From the NCBI RefSeq assembly GCF_018141105.1, contig NZ_CP054839.1, forward strand, positions 2,914,001-2,978,000: DNA of 64,000 nt, written 5' to 3'. The stretch's first letter is position 1; each line of letters starts with the position of its first letter. The position numbers were made by a program, and so were the translations under genes. The notes below the pieces were generated by a model that was not told where the DNA came from, made no database searches, and worked only from the letters and a program-made list of their open reading frames with translations. The stretch comes from Saccharopolyspora erythraea. Its GTDB lineage: Bacteria; Actinomycetota; Actinomycetes; Mycobacteriales; Pseudonocardiaceae. Positions 40,287 to 49,250 of the stretch are shown here, one piece after another.

Positions 40287-41063
40287 TCAGCGCGGGCTGA
40301 TGAACAGCGACTGCGCGCCGCGGCCCACCGGGCCGCGCACGTCGCGCAGCACGCTGCTCGCGACGCCGGCACCGTCGGCCCCCACCGCGCTCTCGGCATC
40401 CATGCCGATCCACTCGCCCGCCGCTTCCCGGTGCACGTGGACCGTCAGGTCGGTGTTGGCGAACGACCATTCGGCCATGCTGATCGAGCTCGAAACCCCG
40501 CTGGCGGAGTCGGCGATGGCCAGCAGGCGTTGCAGACTGCTCGGTTCCTCACCCGCGACCAGCGGCATCCGCAGCCTCGCCCACACCTGGACGCGGCCGG
40601 TGCCGAGCGTGGCCGGGTCGGCCACCCGCCACTCGACCGCCGCCGCGTAGCCGCCGCTCCACCCGCCCGGGATGACCATCTCCGGCAGGTCCAGCGGCAC
40701 GACGGGGTCGGAGGCGACGCCGGCGACCTGCCCGGTGTCCGACCGGGCCGAGCGCCACGCCCGCGCCGTCGCCGCGACCCGGCCGCCGGAGGTGAGCTCG
40801 GCCGAGACCAGCTCCACCGATCTGCCAGGACGCAGGAGCTCGGCGCGCAGCCCGACCTCGCCGACCGGGACCGGGCCCATGACGTCGACGCTCACCCGGC
40901 GCAGCGCGACGCCTGCCCCGGGCGAGCACGACTCCAGCTCGCGCACCAGCAGCGCCGCGACCGGACCGAGGTGCTGGGCCTGGTCCGACCAGGGCCCCGC
41001 GGTGTGCCCGGTCGCCAGGTAGCGGTCCTCGCCCACCGGTTCGTAGAACACCTCACCGGCCAC
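40287..41063 (-). CDS. Thioesterase-family protein (acyl-CoA thioesterase-like, double hot dog)
   Basis: 258 residues from GTG 41063, 14 bp after the nuclease stop; the longer frame would begin inside the nuclease gene. The N-terminus GEVFYEPVGEDRYLATGHTAGPWSDQAQHLGPV (in parts) and DLTVHVHREAAGEWIGMDAESA near the C-terminus match actinobacterial TesB-like hot-dog proteins, with the second region holding the likely catalytic Asp. Substrate chain length unknown. It probably shares the transcript of the RecB-like nuclease. Confidence 0.8.
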   Translation of the reverse strand: MAGEVFYEPVGEDRYLATGHTAGPWSDQAQHLGPVAALLVRELESCSPGAGVALRRVSVDVMGPVPVGEVGLRAELLRPGRSVELVSAELTSGGRVAATARAWRSARSDTGQVAGVASDPVVPLDLPEMVIPGGWSGGYAAAVEWRVADPATLGTGRVQVWARLRMPLVAGEEPSSLQRLLAIADSASGVSSSISMAEWSFANTDLTVHVHREAAGEWIGMDAESAVGADGAGVASSVLRDVRGPVGRGAQSLFISPR

Positions 41064-41077
41064 TCGTTCGCCGCCTC

Positions 41078-41962
41078 TCAGTCGGTGCGGTCCAGCACCG
41101 TCTCCGGTCCGGGGTCCGGCTCCGGCCAGCCGGGGTAGGGCGGCGGGGTCCCGCCGAAGGCCGGGCACAGCGGCTTGTGGTCGCAGTAGTCGCACAGCCT
41201 GCTCGGGTTCGGCCGGAAGTCACCGGTGCGGCCCGCCTTGAGGATGGCCTGCCAGATGGCCTCCAGAGTCCGCTCGAAGCGCCGCAGCTCGGCCTCGTCG
41301 GGGGTGTAGGCCAGCGACTGCTTGTCCGAGAGGTACATCAGCAGCAGCTGCCGGGGGATCTCACCCCGGGTGCGCCACAGCACCAGGGCGTAGAACTTCA
41401 TCTGGAACATCGCCTTGGCCTCGCCGATCTCGCGCGGCGCGGCACCGGTCTTGTAGTCGACCAGCCGGATCTCCCCGGTGGGTGCGACGTCGACGCGGTC
41501 GATGAAGCCGCGTAGCAGCACGCCCGACTCCAGCTCGGTCTCCACCCGCAGCTCGCAGGCCTCCGGCTCCAGGCGGCGCGGGTCCTCCAACTCGAAGTAG
41601 GAGTCCAGCAGGGCGTTGGCCGAGTCCAGCCACCCGGCCAGCTCGGGATCGTCGGCCCCGTCGAACAGCGCGCCGAGCCCGGGCTCGGCGGCCAGCAGGT
41701 CCTCCCAGGCCGGCGCCAGCAGCGCGCGGGCCCGCTCCGGGCCGCGCTCGGCGGTGGGCAGCGAGAACAGCCGCTCCAGCACCGAGTGCACCACGGTGCC
41801 GCGCACCTGCGCCCTGGTCGGGGTCTCGGGCAACCGGTCCACCGCGCGGAACCGGTAGAGCAACGGGCACTGCTTGAAGTCCCCCGCCCGGGACGGCGAG
41901 AGCGCCGGCCGCCGGACGCCTGCCGGCTGCTGAGGTGCGGTTTCCGCCTGCGAGTCGACCAT
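41078..41962 (-). CDS. RecB-family PD-(D/E)XK exonuclease with Fe-S cluster cysteines
   Basis: 294 residues. Nuclease motifs: RGTVVHSVLERLF (His of motif I), GFIDRVDV (Asp of motif II) and VDYKTG (Asp and Lys of motif III). Four cysteines fit a [4Fe-4S] cluster: Cys in FKQCPLLYRF near the start, and CDYCDHKPLC near the C-terminus. The layout matches Cas4/AddB-type nucleases and the RecB-like protein conserved beside TrmI in mycobacteria. It probably resects DNA ends. No helicase is nearby, so it is not a full RecBCD/AddAB enzyme. Confidence 0.9.
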   Translation of the reverse strand: MVDSQAETAPQQPAGVRRPALSPSRAGDFKQCPLLYRFRAVDRLPETPTRAQVRGTVVHSVLERLFSLPTAERGPERARALLAPAWEDLLAAEPGLGALFDGADDPELAGWLDSANALLDSYFELEDPRRLEPEACELRVETELESGVLLRGFIDRVDVAPTGEIRLVDYKTGAAPREIGEAKAMFQMKFYALVLWRTRGEIPRQLLLMYLSDKQSLAYTPDEAELRRFERTLEAIWQAILKAGRTGDFRPNPSRLCDYCDHKPLCPAFGGTPPPYPGWPEPDPGPETVLDRTD

Positions 41963-41970
41963 GGTCCCAG

Positions 41971-41976
41971 ACCCTA
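41971..41976 (-). promoter_or_regulatory. -10-like TAGGGT, 8 nt before the nuclease ATG
   Basis: Minus-strand TAGGGT is followed by eight bases and ATG at 41962, no Shine-Dalgarno. Shares the divergent space with the protease promoter. Confidence 0.4.
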
Positions 41977-42037
41977 GATGAGCTGCCCGACACGCTTGAC
42001 GGCGTGCCGGGTCACGACCCGGTCACCTCCGCCGTTC

Positions 42038-42043
42038 TACGCT
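42038..42043 (+). promoter_or_regulatory. -10-like TACGCT, 6 nt before the site-2 protease ATG
   Basis: TACGCT, six bases, then ATG at 42050; no Shine-Dalgarno. Leaderless candidate. Confidence 0.45.
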
Positions 42044-42049
42044 GCGCCC

Positions 42050-43192
42050 ATGGCGACCACGTCCGGACGGGGCCGAGCGCGGCACGGCGAAGGAGGGCTC
42101 CTGCTGTGCCGGGTCGCCGGCGTGCCGGTGCTGCTGTCGCCGTCGTGGTGGGTGGGTGCGGCGGTGGTCGTCCTGCTCTACACGCCGCTGGTGGGCCGTC
42201 TGCTGCCCGGTGCGACGAGCCTGACCAGCGGGCTGGTCGCGGCCGCTTTCACGGTGCTGCTGGCGCTTTCGGTCCTGCTGCACGAGCTCGGGCACTGCGT
42301 GGTCGCGCTGCGCCTCGGACTGCCGGTGCGCCGCGTGCGGCTGTTCCTGCTCGGCGGGATCACCGAGATCTCCAGGACACCGCCCAGACCCGGCCAGGAA
42401 GGCGTCGTCGCGGTCGCCGGACCGGCGGTGTCGATCGCGCTGGCCGGGCTCACCGGCGTCGGCTGGCTGGCACTGCCGCCGGGCGGGGCGGTGTGGCTGC
42501 TGGTCGCCCAGACCTGCGTGGCCAACCTCGCGGTGGGTCTCTTCAACCTGCTGCCCGGACTGCCACTCGACGGCGGGCGGATGCTGCGGGCGCTGACCTG
42601 GGCTGTGACCGGACGGCGGCACGCGGGTACGACCGCGGGGGTCGTCGGCGCCGGAGCCGTCGCGGTGGGGCTGATCGTGTGGGCGCTGGTCGGGCTGCTG
42701 GGCAACGCCGAGGACCAGTGGCTGCGACTGGGCGTGTGCGTGCTGCTGGCCTGGTTCGTCGTCGCCGGGGCCGGCTCCGAGCACAACGCGGAGCAGCGCA
42801 GGCACTGGCCGGACGGGCTGCGGCTGGAGGAGCTGGTCCGCCCGGTGCTGCAACTGCCCGCCGAGAGCCCGGTGCGCGACGCGCTGGTCGCCGCCGCGGG
42901 CCGCGGCGTGGTGCTGGTGCGCGCCGACGGCCTGGCCGTCGGGCTGCTCGACGAGACCGCGGCCGAGCGGCTGGCCGCCCACGCGCCGCTGGAGCCCGCG
43001 GAGCGGGCGTCGGAGCCGGTCGGCCCGGACACCATCCTGCTCGCGGGCGAGCCGCCCGAGGCGGTCCTCGAACGTGTGCAGTCGGTACTGGCCTGGCAGT
43101 TCCTGGTCCTCGACGCCGACGGCAGGCCCAACGGAGTCCTGCGCCGCGAGGATCTGCGCAGCGCGCTGCACGCGCACGCACGGCGCGGGTGA
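42050..43192 (+). CDS. Site-2 protease family zinc metalloprotease (M50)
   Basis: 380 residues with about six membrane helices. The zinc site is HELGH (helix near residue 80), and the second motif is NLLPGLPLDGGR, which supplies the Asp ligand. The C-terminal about 120 residues form a soluble CBS-like tail (LRLEELVRPVLQLPAESPV and VLDADGRPNGVLRREDL). These enzymes cut transmembrane segments, for example of anti-sigma factors. It lies upstream of trmI in the arrangement conserved in mycobacteria. Substrate unknown. Confidence 0.9.
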   Translation: MATTSGRGRARHGEGGLLLCRVAGVPVLLSPSWWVGAAVVVLLYTPLVGRLLPGATSLTSGLVAAAFTVLLALSVLLHELGHCVVALRLGLPVRRVRLFLLGGITEISRTPPRPGQEGVVAVAGPAVSIALAGLTGVGWLALPPGGAVWLLVAQTCVANLAVGLFNLLPGLPLDGGRMLRALTWAVTGRRHAGTTAGVVGAGAVAVGLIVWALVGLLGNAEDQWLRLGVCVLLAWFVVAGAGSEHNAEQRRHWPDGLRLEELVRPVLQLPAESPVRDALVAAAGRGVVLVRADGLAVGLLDETAAERLAAHAPLEPAERASEPVGPDTILLAGEPPEAVLERVQSVLAWQFLVLDADGRPNGVLRREDLRSALHAHARRG

Positions 43193-43269
43193 GCGAGGAA
43201 GCGCCGGGTCCTTCTGGGACGATGGTCCGCCGTGCCCGCCGGTCGGCGGACAGACATCCAGGAGGTTAG

Positions 43270-44106
<837 letters not shown>

Positions 44107-44129
44107 GCCGGGCGGGCGCCGATGCGAAA

Positions 44130-44162
44130 CGGCCCGCCCCGGCTTCACGCCGGGACGGGCCG
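44130..44162. terminator. Bidirectional terminator between trmI and the convergent membrane-protein gene
   Basis: A 14-bp stem with one mismatch (44130-44143 with 44149-44162) and a 5-nt loop lies in the convergent space. It can serve both strands. Confidence 0.65.
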
Positions 44163-44178
44163 CTCGGACCGCTTCGGG

Positions 44179-44868
44179 TCACTGCTCGAGCTTGCAGAGC
44201 TTCCACTGTCCGTCCTCGACGGACAGGCCCATGGTCTGCTCGACCGGGTGGGCCACCCCGTCCTCGACGTAGGTGCCCGAGATCTTGGCGGTGGCCTGCT
44301 CACCCTGCTCGGTGACCTGGCCGAGGCGGATGTCGAACTGCCACGGTTCCAGCTGGTTGAGGGCCGACTTGAGCTGCTGGTGGTTGGCCTGGCACAGGTT
44401 GCCGGCCAGCCACGCGAAGTCGTGGGCGTTGACCTTGTCCACGACCACCTGGGCGGCCGGCCTGGCCTCGCCCGGGCCGCCGCCCATGAAAAAGAACAGC
44501 CCGGCGGCCACCCCGCCCGCCACGACCACCGCGCCCACGCCACCCAGGATCCAGGGCAGCTTCGACTTCCTGCGGGGCGGCTCGACGTCGGCGAAACCAC
44601 CCGGTTCCTGGATCCAGCTCCCCGGACCGAACTCCCCGCCCCAGTCAGGCGCCTGTGGCGGCGTCTGCTGCCCGAACGCCGGTACCTGCTGCGTGGGCTG
44701 CGCCTGCTGCCCGGGCTGGCCCCAGCCGGTGTGCTGGTTGCCGTACCAGGCCGGCTGCTGCTGCGGTTGCTGCGGTGGCTGCTGCGGGCCCTGGGCGGGA
44801 ATCCCGCCGCCGCCCGCGGGTTGCTGGCCCCACCCGCCTGGACCTGGCTGTTGCGGCGGATAGGTCAT
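44179..44868 (-). CDS. Pro/Gln/Gly-rich single-pass membrane protein, extracytoplasmic domain
   Basis: 229 residues from ATG 44868 with GGAGG upstream. The first about 95 residues are a low-complexity cytoplasmic tail rich in Pro, Gln and Gly (PQQPQQQPAWYGNQ). One membrane helix follows (about 108-128, ILGGVGAVVVAGGVAAGLFFF). The outer domain of about 95 residues resembles DUF4878-type lumazine/NTF2-like domains, including WLAGNLCQANHQQL and VEQTMGLSVEDGQWKLC. Function unknown. The divergent space to arc is 558 bp. Confidence 0.65.
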   Translation of the reverse strand: MTYPPQQPGPGGWGQQPAGGGGIPAQGPQQPPQQPQQQPAWYGNQHTGWGQPGQQAQPTQQVPAFGQQTPPQAPDWGGEFGPGSWIQEPGGFADVEPPRRKSKLPWILGGVGAVVVAGGVAAGLFFFMGGGPGEARPAAQVVVDKVNAHDFAWLAGNLCQANHQQLKSALNQLEPWQFDIRLGQVTEQGEQATAKISGTYVEDGVAHPVEQTMGLSVEDGQWKLCKLEQ

Positions 44869-45426
44869 TGCACGTCCTCCCCCGAGTGATTCCGGTGTCA
44901 AGGGCGCCGTCCGGTGTGCACGGCGGGCGTAAGTAGACCAGAGCGCGCCGAGGGCGGTGTGGGGAGTGGACGATTTGGCACCGAATCGTTCTCCGGAACG
45001 TCACCGGCCCGCGGCGGCCGCCGTGCTCGGCGGGTCCCGCTCGACGGGGTTGTTCCAAATGATGGGAGAAGTTCCGGGTTGCTCACGGTGGGCGCGCGGG
45101 CAATGACACCCGGTTGCCGGAGTCGTACACCCGGATGCCACAGCGGGTCGCCAAGGGGCGTGGCGCAACGCCGAACATGCCCGTCTGCCACGGGGTATCC
45201 GCGCCGCCGGGGCGCCCCGGGCCGCACCGAACGGACCATGATCATCGACACAGCGTGGTCGCCGGAGGCCGGCTGCAGGCGGTCGCGGCGGTACCAACCC
45301 GGCGTCATTCATGTGAGTTCGCCGATTTGTGTGGCACTCTGGGCGATCCGGCGGGCAATCACGACGCCGCCGTCGTCGGTGATCGCCGGTACCGTGGTGG
45401 TACGAGCACGGGAGGAGGGTGCCGAC
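44869..45426. other. 558-bp divergent intergenic region upstream of arc
   Basis: Plus-strand ORFs here are open only because of the high GC; none has a ribosome-binding site and family-like sequence. The end carries GGAGGAGGG (45410-45418) for arc. I see no hairpin with a U-run or known riboswitch pattern. Its length suggests promoter and long leader DNA for the ATPase gene. Confidence 0.4.
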
Positions 45427-47220
45427 ATGCAGCACGACCGTCCCGGCAGCCGGCCTGAGGAGGGCGGCGAGCAGCAGATCGGTGGAGATGCCGAGCTCAA
45501 CAGCCAGATTCGTCTTCTCGAGGACGAGGTGGCCCTGCTGCGCCGAAAGCTCAACGAGTCCCCTCAGCAGGTCCGGTTGCTGGAAAAGCGGCTGGCCGAG
45601 GCATCCGAGAGAGTGAGCCAGCTCACCGAACGGAACGCCAAACTCACCGAAACTCTGAAGGAAGCGCGCAGCCAGCTCATGGCCCTGCGCGAGGAAGTCG
45701 ACCGCCTCGCCCAGCCTCCGAGCGGCTACGGGGTGTTCCTGCACGCCTACGAGGACAGCACGGTCGACGTGTTCACCTCAGGCCGCAAGATGCGGGTCTC
45801 GGTGTCGCCCAACGTGACCACCGAGGACCTGCGGCTCGGTCAGTCGGTGCGGCTGAACGAGGCGCTGACCGTGGTGGAGGCGGGCGCGTTCGAACAGACC
45901 GGTGAGGTGTGCACCTTCCGGGAGCTCCTGCCCGTCGACGCTGCGAACCAGAGTCCAAGGGCCCTGGTGCTCGGGCACACCGACGAGGAACGCGTGGTGT
46001 GGCTGACCGAGCCGCTGGCCGAGGGCACGCTCAAGGCCGGCGACTCGGTGCTGGTCGACAGCAAGGCGGGCTACGCCTACGACCTCGTCCCCAAGGCCGA
46101 GGTCGAGGACCTGGTGCTGGAAGAGGTGCCCGACGTCGGTTACAACGACATCGGTGGTCTGGGCAACCAGATAGAGCAGATCCGCGACGCGGTGGAGCTG
46201 CCGTTCCTGCACTCCGACCTCTACGTCGAGTACCAGCTGCGGCCGCCGAAGGGCGTCCTGCTCTACGGCCCTCCGGGCTGCGGCAAGACGCTCATCGCCA
46301 AGGCGGTGGCCAACTCGCTGGCCAAGAAGGTCGCCGCCTCGCGGGGCGACGACGACGGGCAGGCCAAGTCCTACTTCCTGAACATCAAGGGTCCCGAACT
46401 GCTCAACAAGTTCGTGGGCGAGACCGAGCGGCACATCCGGCTGATCTTCCAGCGGGCCAGGGAGAAGGCCTCCGAGGGCACCCCGGTGATCGTGTTCTTC
46501 GACGAGATGGACTCGATCTTCCGCACCCGCGGCAGCGGCGTGTCCTCCGATGTGGAGACCACGATCGTTCCCCAGCTGCTGAGCGAGATCGACGGTGTGG
46601 AGGGGCTGGAGAACGTCATCGTCATCGGCGCCTCCAACCGCGAGGACATGATCGACCCGGCGATCCTGCGGCCCGGCAGGCTCGACGTGAAGATCAAGAT
46701 CGAGCGTCCGGACGCCGAGTCGGCCAAGGACATCTTCTCCAAGTACCTGACCAGGCAGCTGCCGATCCACGAGGAGGACCTCAAGGAGTTCGGCGGCGAC
46801 CAGGCGTCGTGCGTGGAGGCGATGATCCAGACCACCGTCGAGCGGATGTACGCCGAGACCGACGAGAACCGGTTCCTGGAGGTCACCTACGCCAACGGGG
46901 ACAAGGAGGTCCTGTACTTCAAGGACTTCAACTCCGGCGCGATGATCCAGAACATCGTGGACCGGGCGAAGAAGGCGGCCATCAAGGCGGTGCTGGAGAC
47001 CGGCCAGCCCGGTCTGCGGGTCCAGCACCTGCAGGACGCCATCATCGACGAGTTCGCCGAGAACGAGGACCTGCCCAACACGACCAACCCGGACGACTGG
47101 GCGCGGATCTCGGGCAAGAAGGGCGAGCGCATCGTCTACATCCGGACCCTGGTCAGCGGCAAGAACCAGGAGTCCGGACGGGCGATCGACACGGCCACCA
47201 ACACCGGCCAGTACCTGTAG
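45427..47220 (+). CDS. arc: Proteasome-activating AAA+ ATPase ARC/Mpa
   Basis: 597 residues from ATG 45427 (GGAGGAGGG 8 bp upstream); a longer open frame upstream is not needed for family length. Domains: N-terminal coiled coil (about 25-95) that binds Pup, two OB folds (about 97-245), then AAA+ with Walker [14 protein letters not shown], Walker [11 protein letters not shown] and the sensor/arginine region ([20 protein letters not shown]). The C-terminus ends GQYL, the HbYX-like tail that opens the 20S gate. It unfolds pupylated substrates for degradation. Confidence 0.96.
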   Translation: MQHDRPGSRPEEGGEQQIGGDAELNSQIRLLEDEVALLRRKLNESPQQVRLLEKRLAEASERVSQLTERNAKLTETLKEARSQLMALREEVDRLAQPPSGYGVFLHAYEDSTVDVFTSGRKMRVSVSPNVTTEDLRLGQSVRLNEALTVVEAGAFEQTGEVCTFRELLPVDAANQSPRALVLGHTDEERVVWLTEPLAEGTLKAGDSVLVDSKAGYAYDLVPKAEVEDLVLEEVPDVGYNDIGGLGNQIEQIRDAVELPFLHSDLYVEYQLRPPKGVLLYGPPGCGKTLIAKAVANSLAKKVAASRGDDDGQAKSYFLNIKGPELLNKFVGETERHIRLIFQRAREKASEGTPVIVFFDEMDSIFRTRGSGVSSDVETTIVPQLLSEIDGVEGLENVIVIGASNREDMIDPAILRPGRLDVKIKIERPDAESAKDIFSKYLTRQLPIHEEDLKEFGGDQASCVEAMIQTTVERMYAETDENRFLEVTYANGDKEVLYFKDFNSGAMIQNIVDRAKKAAIKAVLETGQPGLRVQHLQDAIIDEFAENEDLPNTTNPDDWARISGKKGERIVYIRTLVSGKNQESGRAIDTATNTGQYL

Positions 47221-47272
47221 GCGCGGTGTGGTGGTAGCCCTGCCGGGCAACGCAGGTCGCCCGGGTGGGCCA

Positions 47273-47288
47273 AGCGGCTGACGCCGCT
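47273..47288. repeat. Short hairpin resembling the right end of the inserted elements
   Basis: AGCGGC and GCCGCT (47273-47278, 47283-47288) pair around a 4-nt loop 53 bp after arc. The surrounding gccaagcggctgacgccgct resembles the right ends of elements A and B. It may be an element relic or the arc terminator. Confidence 0.35.
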
Positions 47289-47378
47289 GGAAGTACGAGC
47301 ACGACCGAGCCCGGGGCCGTCACCCACGCCGGTGGCGGCCCCGGACCGCGCCGAGTGTCGGCTCGCGCCCCGACCGGT

Positions 47379-47384
47379 TAGGTT
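47379..47384 (+). promoter_or_regulatory. -10-like TAGGTT, 7 nt before the aldo/keto reductase ATG
   Basis: TAGGTT, seven bases, ATG at 47392; no Shine-Dalgarno. Leaderless candidate. Confidence 0.45.
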
Positions 47385-47391
47385 TCGGGGC

Positions 47392-48333
47392 ATGATCTCG
47401 ACCGAACAGCGCCTCGGCGTCGGGTTGGCGGCGCTGGGCCGCCCCGCCTACATCAACGTGGGACGCACCGGGGCCCTGCCCGGGCTGCGCACGGCCGACG
47501 AGATGCGGGAGCGCACCAAGCTGGTCCTGGACGCCGCGCACGCCCAGGGGCTGCGCTGGGTGGACACCGCCCGCTCCTACGGCAGCGCCGAGGAGTTCCT
47601 GGCGGGCTGGCTCGCCGAGCGCGGGCACGAGGACGTCACGGTCTCCAGCAAGTGGGGCTACGCCTACGTGGCGCAGTGGCGGATCGAGACCGAGGTCCAC
47701 GAGGTCAAGGAGCACTCCGTGGAGCGCCTGCGCGCGCAGTGGGCGGAGACCCGCAAGCTGCTCGGCGACCGGGTCCACCTCTACCAGGTGCACTCCCTGA
47801 CCGCCGACAGCCCGCTGTTCGAGGACCTCGAACTGCAGCACGAACTCGCCCGGATCCGCGACTCCGGTGTCCGGCTGGGCTTCTCCACCAGCGGGGCCGC
47901 GCAGGCCGAGGCCGTCGAACGCGGCTGGGAGCTGGAAGTGGGCGGTGCGCAGCTGTTCAGCGCCGTGCAGTCGACGTGGAACTCGATGGAGCCCTCGGCC
48001 GGGCGGGCGCTGGCCGAGGCCCACCACGGCGGCTGGCGGGTGCTGGTCAAGGAGACGCTGGCCAACGGCAGGCTGGTGGTCGAACCGCCGGAGGCGGTGC
48101 TCGAGGTCGCCCAGCGCCACGGAGTGGGCCCCGACGCCGTCGCTCTGGCCCACGTGCTGGCGCAGCCCTGGGCGGACGTGGTGCTCATCGGGCCGGCCAG
48201 CGTGGAGCAGCTGATGTCCAACCTGGCCGTGCGCGACGTGGAGCTGAGCCGCCAGGACCTCGACGACCTCGCGCCGGTCACCCGCGACGCCGCGACCTAC
48301 TGGGGCGAGCGCGCCGCGCTGCCGTGGCACTGA
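47392..48333 (+). CDS. Aldo/keto reductase
   Basis: 313 residues. The barrel motifs are present: WVDTARSYGSAEEFLAGWL (catalytic Asp and Tyr), VTVSSKWGYAY (Lys) and YQVHSLTADSPLF (His). The NADPH-binding end shows VLIGPASVEQLMSNLAV. Unlike the truncated reductase at 23134, this one is full length and should be active. Substrate unknown. It is followed within 60 bp by the inserted element. Confidence 0.88.
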   Translation: MISTEQRLGVGLAALGRPAYINVGRTGALPGLRTADEMRERTKLVLDAAHAQGLRWVDTARSYGSAEEFLAGWLAERGHEDVTVSSKWGYAYVAQWRIETEVHEVKEHSVERLRAQWAETRKLLGDRVHLYQVHSLTADSPLFEDLELQHELARIRDSGVRLGFSTSGAAQAEAVERGWELEVGGAQLFSAVQSTWNSMEPSAGRALAEAHHGGWRVLVKETLANGRLVVEPPEAVLEVAQRHGVGPDAVALAHVLAQPWADVVLIGPASVEQLMSNLAVRDVELSRQDLDDLAPVTRDAATYWGERAALPWH

Positions 48334-48352
48334 TCGCCTGTCTTCGTGGTCA

Positions 48353-48390
48353 CCTTGCGTAGCGGTTGCGGTGGCGGAACCGCAGAGGCT
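48353..48390. repeat. Partial left-end copy of the inserted element (B1)
   Basis: The segment ccttgcgtagcggttgcgg with the following ggcggaacc matches the left interior of copy A (about 4567-4596) and abuts copy B directly. It looks like a truncated older copy into or next to which B inserted. Confidence 0.45.
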
Positions 48391-48575
48391 GTTTTTGAAC
48401 TCGCCTTGGTGGGGGGTGTGGGTGGCGGAACCTCAGGCGTTCTCTCGTTGCGGGATCTCTTTCTCATGTATGCCGATACGCCACGAAAGAGCTGTCCTCG
48501 CCGGAGAACGCCTGAGAACCCGCTGCGGTGCCGGTTGCCAGGGTGCGCCAAGCGGCTGCGCCGCGTCGAAGAAAC
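48391..48575. mobile_element. Small non-coding inserted element, copy B
   Basis: 185 bp from gtttttgaactcgcc to cgtcgaagaaac, related over its length to copy A (4554-4736). Shared blocks include ggcggaacctcag, cgggatctc, gctgtcctcgc and ctgagaacccgc. Arms at 48432-48444 and 48504-48516 pair perfectly over 13 bp; their sequence differs from copy A, yet both arms changed together. No intact target duplication is visible. No coding capacity. Confidence 0.65.
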
Positions 48576-48608
48576 GTCAAAGGCAAGCACTGACGCCGCC
48601 GAACGCCC

Positions 48609-49142
48609 TCAGCGCGTCTCTGCCCGCCCGGCGAACCACTCCTGGGCGAACTGGCGGCCGTCGGGCACCAGGGGCCAGCTCGGGTCGCTGAGCCGCTCGC
48701 GCAGCTCCTCCACCGGCATCCACCATCCCTCGGCCACCTCCTCGGGCTGGTGCACGACCGGACCACCCCACAGCACCTCGTACAGGTAGGCGTGGAAGCG
48801 AACCGATCCCAGCTCGTGGACGGTGTGGAACAGGAAGCGCGGGCGCACGCCCGTCACGCCGAGCTCCTCGGCCAGCTCCCGCACCGCCGTGGCCGCGGGG
48901 TCCTCGCCCGCGGCCACGACGCCGCCTGCCCAGCAGTCGTGCATCCCCGGGTAGATGTCCTTGGTCTCGGTGCGCCGGTGCACGTAGACCTCCGTGCGCC
49001 CGGGCGACAGCAGCAGCACCTCGCCGGCCGCGTGCCACAGCCCCTCGGCGCGCATCCGGCCCCTCGGCGCGCTGCCGACGACACGCCCGGACGCGTCGTA
49101 GGTCGCCACCTCTTCGTGTTCGCCGCTCACGCCGGAGATCAT
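48609..49142 (-). CDS. NUDIX hydrolase
   Basis: 177 residues from ATG 49142, or 173 from a GTG at 49130. The Nudix box is [23 protein letters not shown] in full agreement with GX5EX7REUXEEXGU (shown here in two overlapping parts: [15 protein letters not shown] and RELAEELG). The N-terminal [21 protein letters not shown] resembles the IDI/YfcD branch. It probably hydrolyses a nucleoside diphosphate derivative. Divergent from dop. Confidence 0.87.
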   Translation of the reverse strand: MISGVSGEHEEVATYDASGRVVGSAPRGRMRAEGLWHAAGEVLLLSPGRTEVYVHRRTETKDIYPGMHDCWAGGVVAAGEDPAATAVRELAEELGVTGVRPRFLFHTVHELGSVRFHAYLYEVLWGGPVVHQPEEVAEGWWMPVEELRERLSDPSWPLVPDGRQFAQEWFAGRAETR

Positions 49143-49237
49143 CCCACCTGCACCACCCACACCAGTTCTTCGCGCACGCGGCGCGATTGCCGGGTCACAC
49201 ATCGCGTCCGGCACTCCGCCAACCGACCCGGAACCCG

Positions 49238-49243
49238 TACGCT
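49238..49243 (+). promoter_or_regulatory. -10-like TACGCT, 7 nt before dop ATG
   Basis: TACGCT, seven bases, ATG at 49251; no Shine-Dalgarno. Leaderless candidate. Confidence 0.45.
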
Positions 49244-49250
49244 GCGAGGT

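Noticed and set aside
45100-45420. Possible structured RNA or riboswitch upstream of arc
   Set aside because: I found no conserved riboswitch core and no hairpin with a U-run. The length alone is not evidence.
44914-45426. 171-codon extension of arc upstream of ATG 45427
   Set aside because: The extension is not needed for the usual ARC length, and a strong ribosome-binding site precedes 45427.
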